Made by a program: the position numbers and the translations under genes. Under the pieces are notes generated by a model, which was given only the letters and a program-made list of their open reading frames with translations, searched no databases and was not told where the DNA came from. A stretch of 64,000 nucleotides of DNA, from positions 1 through 64,000 of the forward strand of contig NZ_QEIH01000008.1 in assembly GCF_003260195.1 (NCBI RefSeq), written 5' to 3'. Below, one piece after another: positions 8,200 through 17,346 of this stretch (within the stretch, counting starts at the first letter, position 1; the number at the start of each line of letters is the position of its first letter). The stretch is from Lutibacter citreus (lineage in GTDB: Bacteria; Bacteroidota; Bacteroidia; Flavobacteriales; Flavobacteriaceae).

Positions 8200-9564
8200 A
8201 TGGATACACTAATAATTATAATTTTTATTTTAGGTTATTTAGCGATAACCCTTGAGCACAATTTAAAATTGGATAAGTTAATTCCTGCTTTAGCAATGAT
8301 GGCAATTCTATGGGCATTAGTATCATTTGGGATTGATGATTTTACCAGCTGGTTTGATTCTGCTGGACATAAATTAGTAGAAGGGTTTTCAGGTTTTACT
8401 AGTGAAGAAAAACATCATTTACTAGAGGAAACATTGTTACATCATTTAGGGAAAACAGCAGAGATATTATTTTTCTTATTAGGAGCAATGACTATTGTTG
8501 AAATAATTGATTATTTTGATGGTTTTGCAACTTTTAAAAACTATATAAAAACAAAGAAAAAGAAAAAATTATTATGGATTTTTGCTGCATTAGCGTTTAT
8601 ATTATCTGCTATTATAGATAATTTAACGGCTACAATTGTTTTAATTACAATTCTGCAAAAAATTATTAATGATAAAAATACAAGGCTATGGTTTGCAGGA
8701 TTAATAGTTATTGCAGCAAATGCTGGAGGAGCTTGGAGTCCTATTGGAGATGTTACAACTACAATGCTTTGGATTGGTAAAAAAGTAACTACTTTTAAAT
8801 TAATTGAATACTTAATTATACCATCTTTATTATGTGTTTTAGTTCCTGTTTTAATAGCTTCATTTATGAAACCATTTAAAGGAAGTTTAGATGTTGTTGA
8901 AGGAGAGACAAATGGTAAACCTAATAAATATGGTCCAATAATGCTTTATTTAGGTTTATTTGCAATCATATTTGTACCTATATTTAAAACAATTACGCAT
9001 TTACCACCATATGTTGGTATGATGTTGTCATTATCTGTTGTTGGTATTTTTGCTGAAATTTATAGTAGATCACAATTTAGTATTTCACATGCAATAGATA
9101 CAGAAGGTGATGATTCTCAAGGGTTTCATAGCCCAGTTCATCAATCATTATCTAAAATTGAAATGCCGAGTGTCTTGTTTTTCTTTGGAATTTTAATGGC
9201 GGTTGCCGCATTAGAATCTTTAGGAATGTTATTTATTGGTGCAGAACATTTAAAAGTAATTATACCTAATAATGATATTGTAATTCTTTTACTAGGTATA
9301 GGATCTGCAGTTGTAGATAATGTACCATTAGTTGCAGCAAGTATGGGAATGTTTCAAGCTGGTATAGATGATCATATATGGCATTTTATAGCTTATTCGG
9401 CAGGAACAGGTGGTAGTATGTTAATTATTGGATCAGCTGCAGGTGTTGTTGCAATGGGAATGGAAAAAATTAATTTCTTTTGGTATTTTAAAAATATTGC
9501 TTGGCTAGCAGCTATTGGTTTTTTAGTTGGAGCACTCGCTTTTATGCTATTAAGAAATTTTTAA
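8200..9564 (+). CDS. nhaD: NhaD-type Na+/H+ antiporter
   Basis: This 454-residue protein has about 11-12 membrane helices. It carries the conserved motifs of the NhaD/ArsB (IT superfamily) antiporters: ILSAIIDNLTATIVLI, then NAGGAWSPIGDVTTTMLWIG, and in the second half GSAVVDNVPLVAASMGMF. The two DN(L/V) motifs lie in opposite halves, as expected for inverted repeats. It exports Na+ (and probably Li+) in exchange for protons at the inner membrane, which suits a marine host. It is a single gene with a strong terminator behind it. Confidence 0.93.
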   Translation: MDTLIIIIFILGYLAITLEHNLKLDKLIPALAMMAILWALVSFGIDDFTSWFDSAGHKLVEGFSGFTSEEKHHLLEETLLHHLGKTAEILFFLLGAMTIVEIIDYFDGFATFKNYIKTKKKKKLLWIFAALAFILSAIIDNLTATIVLITILQKIINDKNTRLWFAGLIVIAANAGGAWSPIGDVTTTMLWIGKKVTTFKLIEYLIIPSLLCVLVPVLIASFMKPFKGSLDVVEGETNGKPNKYGPIMLYLGLFAIIFVPIFKTITHLPPYVGMMLSLSVVGIFAEIYSRSQFSISHAIDTEGDDSQGFHSPVHQSLSKIEMPSVLFFFGILMAVAALESLGMLFIGAEHLKVIIPNNDIVILLLGIGSAVVDNVPLVAASMGMFQAGIDDHIWHFIAYSAGTGGSMLIIGSAAGVVAMGMEKINFFWYFKNIAWLAAIGFLVGALAFMLLRNF

Positions 9565-9573
9565 ATAAATTTT

Positions 9574-9604
9574 AACCCAAGAGTTTAATTCTTGGGTTTT
9601 TTAT
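9574..9604 (+). terminator. Terminator of nhaD
   Basis: Arms AACCCAAGA and TCTTGGGTT with a short loop, followed by TTTTTATT. It lies 10 bp after the nhaD stop. Confidence 0.88.
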
Positions 9605-9666
9605 TAAAATATTATTAAACAATTTTCAGAAATTTTATTCGTTAAAGAAACATAAAAATTAAATTC

Positions 9667-10359
9667 ATGTTATTAAGTATTTTACAAAATCCCCCAGAAG
9701 AATTAGCAGAAGTAGTTTCAGAAGAGAAAACACTTTCCATTTATAAATTAATAATGGATGGAGGTATAGGAGGACAAGTTATAATTGCCATACTAACTGT
9801 TTTATTAGCAGTGGCTTTATATATTTATTTTGAAAGGTTTTTTGCAATTAAAGCAGCTTCAAAAATAGATAGTAACTTTATGAATCAAATTAGAGATTAT
9901 GTTTCAAATGGAAAATTAGATGCTGCTAAAGCATTATGTTCTCAAGCAAACTCTCCAGCTTCAAACTTAGTTGAAAAAGGAATTTCTAGAATTGGAAAAC
10001 CCCTGGCAGACATCAATTCAGCTATTGAAAATGCAGGTAGGTTAGAAATATATAAATTAGAGAAAAATGTTCCGGTTTTAGCAACAATTGCAGGTGCTGC
10101 TCCAATGATTGGGTTTTTAGGAACTGTAATTGGTATGATTGTGGCAATTCATGAAATTGCAAATGCAGGTGGACAAATAGATATTAAAATGCTGTCTGAT
10201 GGATTGTATACGGCAATGACAACTACTGTAGCAGGACTAATAGTTGGTATTATATCTTATATTCAATACAACCACTTGGTGGTGAGAACAAATAAGGTGG
10301 TGTACGAAATGGAAGCCAAATCTGTTGAATTTCTTGATTTATTAAACGAACCTATATAG
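9667..10359 (+). CDS. exbB: MotA/TolQ/ExbB proton channel family protein
   Basis: This 230-residue protein has three membrane helices: one near residues 32-52, and two in the C-terminal part (VLATIAGAAPMIGFLGTVIG and TAMTTTVAGLIVGIISYIQY). The motif APMIGFLGTVIGMI is the hallmark of ExbB/TolQ. With ExbD it forms the proton-driven motor in the inner membrane that energises TonB-dependent transporters. It is the first gene of exbB-exbD-tonB-like-folC. The supply of TonB energy fits the SusC-type transporter encoded later in the window. Confidence 0.93.
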   Translation: MLLSILQNPPEELAEVVSEEKTLSIYKLIMDGGIGGQVIIAILTVLLAVALYIYFERFFAIKAASKIDSNFMNQIRDYVSNGKLDAAKALCSQANSPASNLVEKGISRIGKPLADINSAIENAGRLEIYKLEKNVPVLATIAGAAPMIGFLGTVIGMIVAIHEIANAGGQIDIKMLSDGLYTAMTTTVAGLIVGIISYIQYNHLVVRTNKVVYEMEAKSVEFLDLLNEPI

Positions 10360-10419
10360 TTGATGGTTTACAGTTTCAGTATAAAAATAAAACTATTCAA
10401 CAACAATAAATAATAGCAA

Positions 10420-10812
10420 ATGGATATTAGAGGTAGAAATAAAATAAATCCGAATTTCAATATGTCTTCAATGACAGATATTGTGTTTTTATTACTCATA
10501 TTTTTTATGATTACTTCCACATTGGTAACTACTAGCGCATTAGATATTTTGTTGCCAAAAGCCAGTGGTAAAACGGAAAACAGAAAATCTGTATCTGTGA
10601 GTATAACTAAGAAACTCGCTTTTTATATTGATAATAAAAAAGTAAGTGAATCTAAATTGGAACAAGATTTGTTATCTATTTTAGCAGGTAAGGAAAGTCC
10701 AACAATTGTTTTACGAGCTGAAGAAGGAGTTCCTATTGAAAAGGCTGTAAAAGTAATGGATATAGCCAATAGAAATAGGATTAAAGTTATTTTAGCTGTT
10801 AGACCAAAATAA
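10420..10812 (+). CDS. exbD: ExbD/TolR family biopolymer transport protein
   Basis: This 130-residue protein has a single N-terminal membrane helix that contains the conserved proton-carrying Asp in SSMTDIVFLLLIFFMITS, followed by a periplasmic ExbD domain. It partners ExbB. It starts 60 bp after exbB and ends 4 bp before the TonB-like gene. Confidence 0.93.
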   Translation: MDIRGRNKINPNFNMSSMTDIVFLLLIFFMITSTLVTTSALDILLPKASGKTENRKSVSVSITKKLAFYIDNKKVSESKLEQDLLSILAGKESPTIVLRAEEGVPIEKAVKVMDIANRNRIKVILAVRPK

Positions 10813-10816
10813 GAAT

Positions 10817-11701
10817 ATGTCTACATTATTAAATACAAAACATAAAAGAAAATCAGCTGTTATAACAAGTGTTATAATGAGTTTGTTATTGATAGCAATT
10901 TTTTTTGTTGGAATGAAATATATGGATCCACCAGCAGAATATGGAATTGCTGTTAATTTTGGAACTTCAAGTGTTGGTAGTGGAAATGTTCAACCTAAAG
11001 AACCTTTAAAAGCCGCTTCAGAAGAGAAAATAGTTGAAGAACAACAAGAAGAAATAAAAGAAATTAGTGAACCTAAAGTTGTGGAAGAAACATCTGAAAA
11101 AACTGAAGATGTTGCAACTCAAGAAAACGAAGAGGCAATTGCTATAAAAAAGGAACAAGAAGCAAAAAAAAGAGCTGAAAATATTGCTAAAAAAGCTCAA
11201 TTAGAAAAAGAAAGAATAGAAAGAGAGCGACAAGCCGAAATTGCAAAACAGAAAGCTGAAAAAGAGGCTAAAAGAAAGAAATTAGATGCATTGATTGGTG
11301 GTGTAAAGAATTCTACTGGAACTGCAACCGGAGGAGAAGGAAACGATGGTGTTCCTGGTGATAAAGGAAAAATTACTGGAGATCCTAATGCTAGTGGTTA
11401 CTACGGTAATGGTGGTGGAGGCGGTAATGGAGATTACAACCTGGGTGGAAGAAAACCTTTAAGTAGACCAAAACCAGCATATATTTGTAATGAAGAAGGT
11501 TTAGTTGTTGTTAGAATTGAAGTTGATGTTAATGGTAGAGTAATTAAAGCAACACCAGGTGTAAAAGGATCAACAAATACAGCTTCTTGTTTGTTAACAC
11601 AGGCAAAAGTAGCTGCATTAAAAACCAAGTGGCAGCCAGATTCTAAGGCACCATCTAAACAAGTTGGAACTATAAAATATAGATTTTCATTATCTCAATA
11701 A
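10817..11701 (+). CDS. TonB-like energy transducer
   Basis: This 294-residue protein has an N-terminal membrane helix (AVITSVIMSLLLIAIFFVGM), a long Glu/Lys-rich linker (about residues 70-155) likely to be coiled coil, a glycine-rich stretch (about 170-210) and a C-terminal TonB-type domain with VVRIEVDVNGRVIKATPGVK and a final IKYRFSLSQ. It probably spans the periplasm and couples the ExbB-ExbD motor to outer-membrane receptors. The linker is unusually rich in Glu, Lys and Ala and poor in the Pro repeats seen in E. coli TonB, which is common in Bacteroidetes. Confidence 0.85.
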   Translation: MSTLLNTKHKRKSAVITSVIMSLLLIAIFFVGMKYMDPPAEYGIAVNFGTSSVGSGNVQPKEPLKAASEEKIVEEQQEEIKEISEPKVVEETSEKTEDVATQENEEAIAIKKEQEAKKRAENIAKKAQLEKERIERERQAEIAKQKAEKEAKRKKLDALIGGVKNSTGTATGGEGNDGVPGDKGKITGDPNASGYYGNGGGGGNGDYNLGGRKPLSRPKPAYICNEEGLVVVRIEVDVNGRVIKATPGVKGSTNTASCLLTQAKVAALKTKWQPDSKAPSKQVGTIKYRFSLSQ

Positions 11702-11707
11702 CTTTTA

Positions 11708-12925
11708 ATGGATTATAAGAATACCGTCAATTGGATGTTTTCGCAATTGCCAATGTATCAGAGGCAAGGTGAAACTGCTTTTAAAAAAGATTTATCTAAT
11801 ACTTTAAAACTTGCAACATATCTTGGAAATCCGCAGAGGAATTTTAAGTCTGTTCATGTAGCGGGTACCAATGGAAAGGGATCAACCAGTCATATGATTG
11901 CATCTGTTTTACAAGAAGCAGGCTATAAGGTTGGTTTATATACTTCACCCCATTTAAAAGATTTTAGAGAACGAATTAAAATAAATGGTGAAGTAATTTC
12001 AGAAAGTGATGTTATTAATTTTACTGAAGCAAACAAATCTTTTTTAGAAGAAAATAAATTATCTTTTTTTGAAATGACTGTAGGTTTAGCTTTTAATTGT
12101 TTTGCCAATCATAAAGTAGATATAGCAGTTGTTGAAGTTGGTTTAGGAGGACGTTTAGATTCAACAAATATTATTTCACCAGAAGTTTCTATAATTACAA
12201 ATATAGGTTTAGATCATACACAGTTTTTAGGTGAAACCTTACCCGAAATAGCCTTTGAAAAAGCGGGTATAATTAAAGATTCAATTCCTGTAGTAATCGG
12301 TGAGTATCAAAGTGATGTTTATACTGTTTTTAAGAATGTTTCAGAAGATAAAAATGCAATTATTTACAATGCGTTTGATTTAGAGGGAAATCCTTTTAAA
12401 ACCGATTTACAAGGTGATTACCAAGAGAAAAACATTAAAACAGCTGTTCAGGCAATTGAAGTTCTTAATTTAAAGAAGTACAATATAACTAGGCAACAAA
12501 TTGAAGCAGGTTTATCAAATGTTGTTAAAAATACAGGACTGTTAGGTAGATGGCAGGTTTTAAATGAAAAACCAAAAGTAATTTGTGATACAGGACATAA
12601 TAAGGATGGGTTAACCTATGTATTTAATCAATTAAAAAAACAAAATTATAAGAAATTGCATATAGTAACTGGAGTTGTAAATGATAAAGATTTGAAATCA
12701 ATTTTACCATTGTTTCCTAAAAATGCAATGTATTATTTTTGTAAACCAGACATTCCTAGAGGGCTTTCAGAAAAAGATTTACAAAAAACAGCTTTTGAGT
12801 ATGGTTTAATAGGAGATACTTATAAATCGGTAAATGAAGCTTACAAGTTTGCTCTTCAATCTGCAGATAATAATGATTTAATATTTATAGGAGGAAGTAC
12901 ATTTGTTGTAGCTGAAGTAGTTTAA
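11708..12925 (+). CDS. folC: Folylpolyglutamate synthase / dihydrofolate synthase
   Basis: This 405-residue protein is full length for FolC. It has the P-loop HVAGTNGKGSTSHMIASVLQ, the following GLYTSPHLKDFRERIKING, and the central motif NIGLDHTQFLGETLPEIAFE with KAGIIK. It ligates glutamate to dihydropteroate and folates in the cytoplasm. It starts 6 bp after the TonB-like gene, which makes it the last gene of the exbB-exbD transcript, a common linkage in Flavobacteria. Confidence 0.95.
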   Translation: MDYKNTVNWMFSQLPMYQRQGETAFKKDLSNTLKLATYLGNPQRNFKSVHVAGTNGKGSTSHMIASVLQEAGYKVGLYTSPHLKDFRERIKINGEVISESDVINFTEANKSFLEENKLSFFEMTVGLAFNCFANHKVDIAVVEVGLGGRLDSTNIISPEVSIITNIGLDHTQFLGETLPEIAFEKAGIIKDSIPVVIGEYQSDVYTVFKNVSEDKNAIIYNAFDLEGNPFKTDLQGDYQEKNIKTAVQAIEVLNLKKYNITRQQIEAGLSNVVKNTGLLGRWQVLNEKPKVICDTGHNKDGLTYVFNQLKKQNYKKLHIVTGVVNDKDLKSILPLFPKNAMYYFCKPDIPRGLSEKDLQKTAFEYGLIGDTYKSVNEAYKFALQSADNNDLIFIGGSTFVVAEVV

Positions 12926-13023
12926 TTTTAGGTGAAAGAAATTAAATTTAATTACTAAAATATTGAAATTAAAGAGGTTGTGTTTTATTGTGATTTTTTA
13001 TTAAAAATTATTTCAAATTAGCT

Positions 13024-13053
13024 TTGTTACTATGATAATAGACTGTATATTTG
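13024..13053 (+). promoter_or_regulatory. Bacteroidetes-type promoter of tRNA-Val
   Basis: TTG at 13024 and TATATTTG at 13046-13053 are separated by 19 bp, an excellent match to TTG-N19-TAnnTTTG. The tRNA starts 10 bp after the -7 element. Confidence 0.85.
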
Positions 13054-13063
13054 CATCCGCTTA

Positions 13064-13141
13064 GGGCAATTAGCTCAGTTGGTTCAGAGCACCTCGTTTA
13101 CACCGAGGGGGTCGGGGGTTCGAATCCCTCATTGCCCACCA
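13064..13141 (+). tRNA. tRNA-Val (anticodon TAC)
   Basis: A full cloverleaf can be drawn: acceptor arms GGGCAAT/ATTGCCC, D arm GCTC/GAGC, anticodon stem CCTCG/CGAGG around the loop TTTACAC, T arm GGGGG/CCCTC with TTCGAAT, discriminator A and an encoded CCA. The anticodon TAC reads valine codons. Confidence 0.96.
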
Positions 13142-13145
13142 AAGT

Positions 13146-13177
13146 AAATCCTACTATTTCTAGTAGGATTTTTTTAT
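13146..13177 (+). terminator. Terminator of tRNA-Val
   Basis: AAATCCTACTA and TAGTAGGATTT form the stem around a TTTC loop, followed by a T run. It starts 4 bp after the tRNA. Confidence 0.9.
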
Positions 13178-13670
13178 GCTTTATATTTTGGGAATTAGCT
13201 TATTTAATTGGGTTTAAAACTATGATGGTAAATCAATTCAGATTTAATTGTTTTTAAGAATGACTCTGTCACAGTATTATCTCAACAATTTCCTTTATAC
13301 TCATACTTTGAGTAATTAGTTTATTTGTTTTCTAAATTCTTTACTGGCATATTGGATTCCTTTACACGAATAAAAAAGCAACAATCCAACAACAGTAAAC
13401 TGCAACTAATAAGAAGAAAATACCTATGGTAACGGAACAGAAAGCACATAATTTTTTGAGGATTAGTATATTTAATGTAAATCCAACAATAATAAAAAAA
13501 TAAATATTAAAAGTCTATTTAACCGCAAATAAGATGTTGAAATTTCAAAAACCTATGAAATTGAGTAATTATTTATTTGAATTATATGGCAACACATAGT
13601 ATTGTTTACTTTGATGATTAAAATTACTTAAATCCAGCCAATACTATTTATTAATTAGGCCCACTACTAC

Positions 13671-13814
13671 GTGAGATTTAAAATAGAATCCGTTGCATCT
13701 TTTAAAATAGAAGTAAAAGATAAGCAACTATATTTAAAAGAATGCATCTTAAAAGAAAAGCTAATCCTTTATTGGTTTAAAGGACTAGGCAAAAATCAAA
13801 CTAAACTCAATTAA
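13671..13814 (+). other. Unassigned 48-codon open frame in a 700-bp gene-poor stretch
   Basis: The interval 13178-13881 has no recognisable gene. Within it, a frame beginning with GTG stays open for 48 codons and has coding-like composition (KIEVKDKQLYLKECILKEKL, then YWFKGLGKNQTKLN). I cannot link it to a family. It may be the 3' end of a decayed gene or chance. The stretch also marks the change from core genes to the carbohydrate region. Confidence 0.25.
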
Positions 13815-13881
13815 ATACTGTTACCGTATCTAATATTTAAGATGCGGTAACTTTATGCTTCTATTTCGTACCCTATAGAAA

Positions 13882-14751
13882 TTAAATTGTTTTGATATTT
13901 ATTCTAAATTTAGAGGGTAATGTTTTTTTGTGTTTTTTAAAAGTTCTAATAAAATGAGGGATGCTATTAAAGCCGCAACTAAATCCTATTTCAGATAGGC
14001 TCATTTGATTTTCTTGGATTAATCCACAGGCATAATCAATACGTAATTCATTTAAAAATTCTTTAAAAGTTTTTCGAGTATGTTTTTTGAAATATCTGCA
14101 AAAAGCATTTGGTGTTAAATGAGCGATATTACATAATTCCTGTATAGTTATATCTTTTGTGAAATTATCTGAAATATAATTAATCACATTATTTAATCGT
14201 GTTAAGTTTTTATCATCTAAAGAGAAATTTACTGATGACGACCCCAAGATACTTATACCCCTATCCTTACTAAGAATATCTAATATTTCAATAAAACCAA
14301 TAATTTTTCGGGATTTAGATAATTCTTCAAGTTTATACAATTTTCCAAGAACAGACTGTGTAATTTCCGGACTAAATAAAATACCTTTACTTGATTCATC
14401 TAGAAGTTTCTTAATTAAATTCATTTCAGGAATACTCCAAAAAGATTCACCTAAAAAATTTAATTCAAAATGTATGACAAAAGCATGTGCTTTAAGTTTT
14501 GATTCTTTGGAAAAGTGGGTATGGTCATTTTTCCAACAATGGGGTACATTTGGACCAACAAGAACTAATTCACCAGGAAGAAATTTATGAATACTATTTC
14601 CAACGAATCTAGTGCCTTCACTTTTAATAATATACACAAGTTCTAATTCATTATGATAGTGAAAAGGATTATAGAAAAAAGGAGTTATTTCATTCACTAT
14701 ATAAAACGAAATATCTGTTTTATTTGGAACTTGGATTAATTTAGGCTTCAT
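13882..14751 (-). CDS. AraC family transcriptional regulator with cupin sensor domain
   Basis: The N-terminal half is a cupin-like sensor ([20 protein letters not shown], then [20 protein letters not shown]). The C-terminal 100 residues form the double helix-turn-helix of AraC ([20 protein letters not shown], then [20 protein letters not shown]). I use the ATG start; an upstream TTG would add seven residues. It is divergent from the sugar porter and catabolic genes that follow and probably activates them in response to the sugar or a derivative. Proteins of this layout are often called rhamnose- or fucose-type regulators, but the ligand here is not shown. Confidence 0.9.
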   Translation of the reverse strand: MKPKLIQVPNKTDISFYIVNEITPFFYNPFHYHNELELVYIIKSEGTRFVGNSIHKFLPGELVLVGPNVPHCWKNDHTHFSKESKLKAHAFVIHFELNFLGESFWSIPEMNLIKKLLDESSKGILFSPEITQSVLGKLYKLEELSKSRKIIGFIEILDILSKDRGISILGSSSVNFSLDDKNLTRLNNVINYISDNFTKDITIQELCNIAHLTPNAFCRYFKKHTRKTFKEFLNELRIDYACGLIQENQMSLSEIGFSCGFNSIPHFIRTFKKHKKTLPSKFRINIKTI

Positions 14752-14906
14752 ATAAATTACTTTTTCAATCAAAAATAATCATTTAATTAATACATTTAAG
14801 GTAGAATACTGCAATTTTGTGCTTATAAACATAAATTATTTAAAAATATATTTTAATAATTTTGTTATCAAAGAAGTGAATTTAAATAAAGAACCTAAGA
14901 CTGAGT

Positions 14907-16346
14907 ATGAAAATAAAATCAGAAAAATTAAATTACGAGACAAATCGCTCAAACTTTTACTTATGGTTTATTTGTATAATAGCTGCTTTTGGAGGACTCC
15001 TTTTTGGATATGATGCAGTAGTAGTATCAGGTACAAATTCACAAGTGGTTGAGCAGTTTTCTTTCTCAAATGCTGAATTAGGCTTTTATGTAAGTTGTGT
15101 TCTCTGGGGATGTGCAATAGGTTCTGCTATCGCTGGGCCAGTTTCTGATACATTTGGCCGTAAAAAAACTTTAATGATTGCTTCAATATTAATTTTTATA
15201 TCTGCAGCATGGAGCGGTTTAGCAAGTACTCCAACGGATTTAATAATAGCTAGGTTAATTGGAGGGTTAGGAATTGGTTCTGCAACTATGGTTTGCCCTT
15301 TGTATATTTCAGAAGTATCTCCAGAGAAAATGCGAGGTAGAATGGTTACTTTATTTCAGCTAACCATTACTATTGGTATTGTTATGTGTGTATTTGCTAA
15401 TTGGGGGATTTTCAATTTTAAAGAAGTCAATTCAGATAGTATAACCGGAGATACAAGTATCTCTAAACTTTGGAAATGGGTAATAATAGATGAGAATTGG
15501 CGTGCAATGTTTATGGCTGAAGCACTACCTGGATTACTTTTCTTAGGATGTACATTTTTTATACCCGAAAGCCCTAGATGGCTTGTGAAAAAAAATAGAG
15601 GACAAGAAGCTGAAAATATTTTGGCTAGAATTAACGGCCCAAAACGTGCTAAGGAAATAAGAATGGATATAGAAGATACACTTACTGAAGAAGGAAGAAT
15701 TAATTTTTCAGACTTATTCAAAAATCGCCTGCGCCGTCCATTAATTTTGGCAATTTTAATTTGTATATTGTCTGAAGCTTGTGGGGTTTCAGTAATATTT
15801 TATTATGGACCTCAGATTTTTGAAAGTGCAGGTTTTGATTTAGGTGGATCATTAGGTGGCTTTGCAAGTATTGCTATCGTAAATTTTATAGCAACACTTT
15901 TTGCTCTAGTATTTATTGATTCAGCTGGAAGACGAAAACTACTAGCAGTTGGAACAATAGGAGCATTCTTTTCGCACATTGCTATTGGTTTATTATTTAT
16001 GAATGGTTCTACAGGTTGGCCTATTGTACTTGCTATTAACGTATTTATAGCCTTTTTTGCTTGTGCTATTGGTCCAGTAAAATTTGTGATTGTATCTGAG
16101 ATTTTTCCTAATCAAGTTAGAGGAAAAGCCATCGCATTGGCTACGTTTTGTATTTGGATAACTAGCGCTGTTGTAGCACAGGTATTCCCTATAATTGAGG
16201 CATCAACACCAACAGGGACGATTTATTTCTTCTTTGCGATTGAACTATGTATATTACTTTTGGTAGTGAAGTTCTTAATGCCAGAAACAAAAGGGCGAAC
16301 AATAGAAGATATTGAACGGTCTTGGTTAAAAAAAACTAATGAATAA
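14907..16346 (+). CDS. Sugar porter family MFS transporter
   Basis: This 479-residue protein has twelve predicted membrane helices and sugar-porter signatures: [14 protein letters not shown] near the N-terminus, the RxGRK-type loop [17 protein letters not shown] before the central loop, and [13 protein letters not shown] at the C-terminus. It should carry a monosaccharide across the inner membrane by proton symport. It is the first gene of a run (porter, RraA, split UxaA, SDR, GH29) and so likely takes up the sugar that these enzymes release and degrade. A second porter of the same family is encoded at 28.9-30.4 kb. Confidence 0.92.
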   Translation: MKIKSEKLNYETNRSNFYLWFICIIAAFGGLLFGYDAVVVSGTNSQVVEQFSFSNAELGFYVSCVLWGCAIGSAIAGPVSDTFGRKKTLMIASILIFISAAWSGLASTPTDLIIARLIGGLGIGSATMVCPLYISEVSPEKMRGRMVTLFQLTITIGIVMCVFANWGIFNFKEVNSDSITGDTSISKLWKWVIIDENWRAMFMAEALPGLLFLGCTFFIPESPRWLVKKNRGQEAENILARINGPKRAKEIRMDIEDTLTEEGRINFSDLFKNRLRRPLILAILICILSEACGVSVIFYYGPQIFESAGFDLGGSLGGFASIAIVNFIATLFALVFIDSAGRRKLLAVGTIGAFFSHIAIGLLFMNGSTGWPIVLAINVFIAFFACAIGPVKFVIVSEIFPNQVRGKAIALATFCIWITSAVVAQVFPIIEASTPTGTIYFFFAIELCILLLVVKFLMPETKGRTIEDIERSWLKKTNE

Positions 16347-17049
16347 ATTTTTAAATATGAATCTTTGGAAAAATGACAGTGAGTTATTTCAACTTGCAAA
16401 AAAAGAACTTTTTGTAGCTCTTGTTGGTGATGTAATGGATAAAATGGGATTGTTACACCAATTCTTACCACAACAGATTAAGCCTTTGAATAGTGAAATG
16501 GTTGTAATAGGTAGAGCAATGCCTGTACTTGAAGCAGATGTGTTTTCAGAAAAACTAGAGGGCACGGCAAATCCAATTATGGCAAAACCTTTTGGTTTAA
16601 TGTTTGAAGCTTTAGATAGTTTAAAAAAAGATGAAGTTTACATTTGTTCAGGAGGTTCCTATAATTATGCTATGTGGGGTGGATTAATGAGTACAAGAGC
16701 AACAAATTTAGAAGCAGCGGGAGCAGTAGTAAATGGTTTTTCAAGAGATACAAATGAAATACTACGTCTTGACTATCCTACATTCTCTGGGGGTACTTAT
16801 GCCCAAGATCAAGGACCTAGAGGAAAAGTAATTGATTATGGTATTCCAATTGAGTTTGGTGGTATTCTTGTAAATCCAGGAGATGTGGTTTATGGAGATC
16901 GAGATGGAGTACTAATTGTACCTGCCGAAAGAGTAGAAGAAGCTTTTTCCTTGGCTTTAGAAAAAGCTAGAGGAGAAAAATCTGTTCAGATAGCATTGGA
17001 AAATGGGATGAGTACCGTAGAAGCTTTTGAAACATTTGGAATTATGTAA
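16339..17049 (+). CDS. RraA family protein, putative sugar-acid aldolase
   Basis: This 236-residue protein has the RraA/HMG-aldolase fold motifs [28 protein letters not shown] and FSRDTNEI, with the conserved Arg136-Asp137 pair that in family aldolases binds the substrate and positions the metal. Family members with this pair are class II pyruvate aldolases acting on 4-hydroxy-2-oxo acids; the RNase E inhibitor RraA is a non-enzymatic relative. Between a sugar porter and a UxaA-type dehydratase, cleavage of a 2-keto-3-deoxy sugar acid to pyruvate and an aldehyde is plausible but inferred. It overlaps the porter by 8 bp; an ATG six codons later is an alternative start. Confidence 0.82.
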   Translation: MNKFLNMNLWKNDSELFQLAKKELFVALVGDVMDKMGLLHQFLPQQIKPLNSEMVVIGRAMPVLEADVFSEKLEGTANPIMAKPFGLMFEALDSLKKDEVYICSGGSYNYAMWGGLMSTRATNLEAAGAVVNGFSRDTNEILRLDYPTFSGGTYAQDQGPRGKVIDYGIPIEFGGILVNPGDVVYGDRDGVLIVPAERVEEAFSLALEKARGEKSVQIALENGMSTVEAFETFGIM

Positions 17050-17060
17050 TTTTAAGAAAT

Positions 17061-17342
17061 ATGGCTAAAAGTAAAATTATTATACTGCATCCATCTGATA
17101 ACGTAGGAGTAATAATATCAGATGTTAAAAAGGGTGAATCTATTGAAATTAGTGGGGGAATAATTAAAACAATTTCTGATATAACTTTTGGGCATAAAAT
17201 GGCGCTTAAAAACTTATCTAAAGGAGAAAAGGTGAAAAAATATGGTGTACCTATTGGGATAATTACTTCAAATGTTGATGCTGGTGGTCATGTTCATATT
17301 CATAATATTGAGAGTTTGTACATGAAACAATATACAAAATAA
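17061..17342 (+). CDS. UxaA family hydrolyase, small (SAF-domain) subunit
   Basis: This 93-residue protein is the N-terminal SAF domain of the altronate dehydratase (UxaA) family as a separate gene: ILHPSDNVGVIISDVKKGES, DITFGHKMALKNLSKGEKV and a final GGHVHIHNIES. In UxaA this domain is fused to the catalytic part, whereas in split enzymes such as SuyA/SuyB it is a separate chain. It lies 4 bp before the large subunit, so the two surely act together. The substrate is probably a sugar acid. Confidence 0.88.
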   Translation: MAKSKIIILHPSDNVGVIISDVKKGESIEISGGIIKTISDITFGHKMALKNLSKGEKVKKYGVPIGIITSNVDAGGHVHIHNIESLYMKQYTK

Positions 17343-17346
17343 AGAA

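Noticed and set aside
11018-11200. Phe-rich open frame on the minus strand in the TonB-like gene
   Set aside because: It is the reverse of the Glu/Lys-rich linker; the aromatic composition is a by-product.
13146-13177. Repeat next to the tRNA as an attachment site
   Set aside because: It forms a clean stem-loop with T run and is the tRNA terminator; no second copy was seen.
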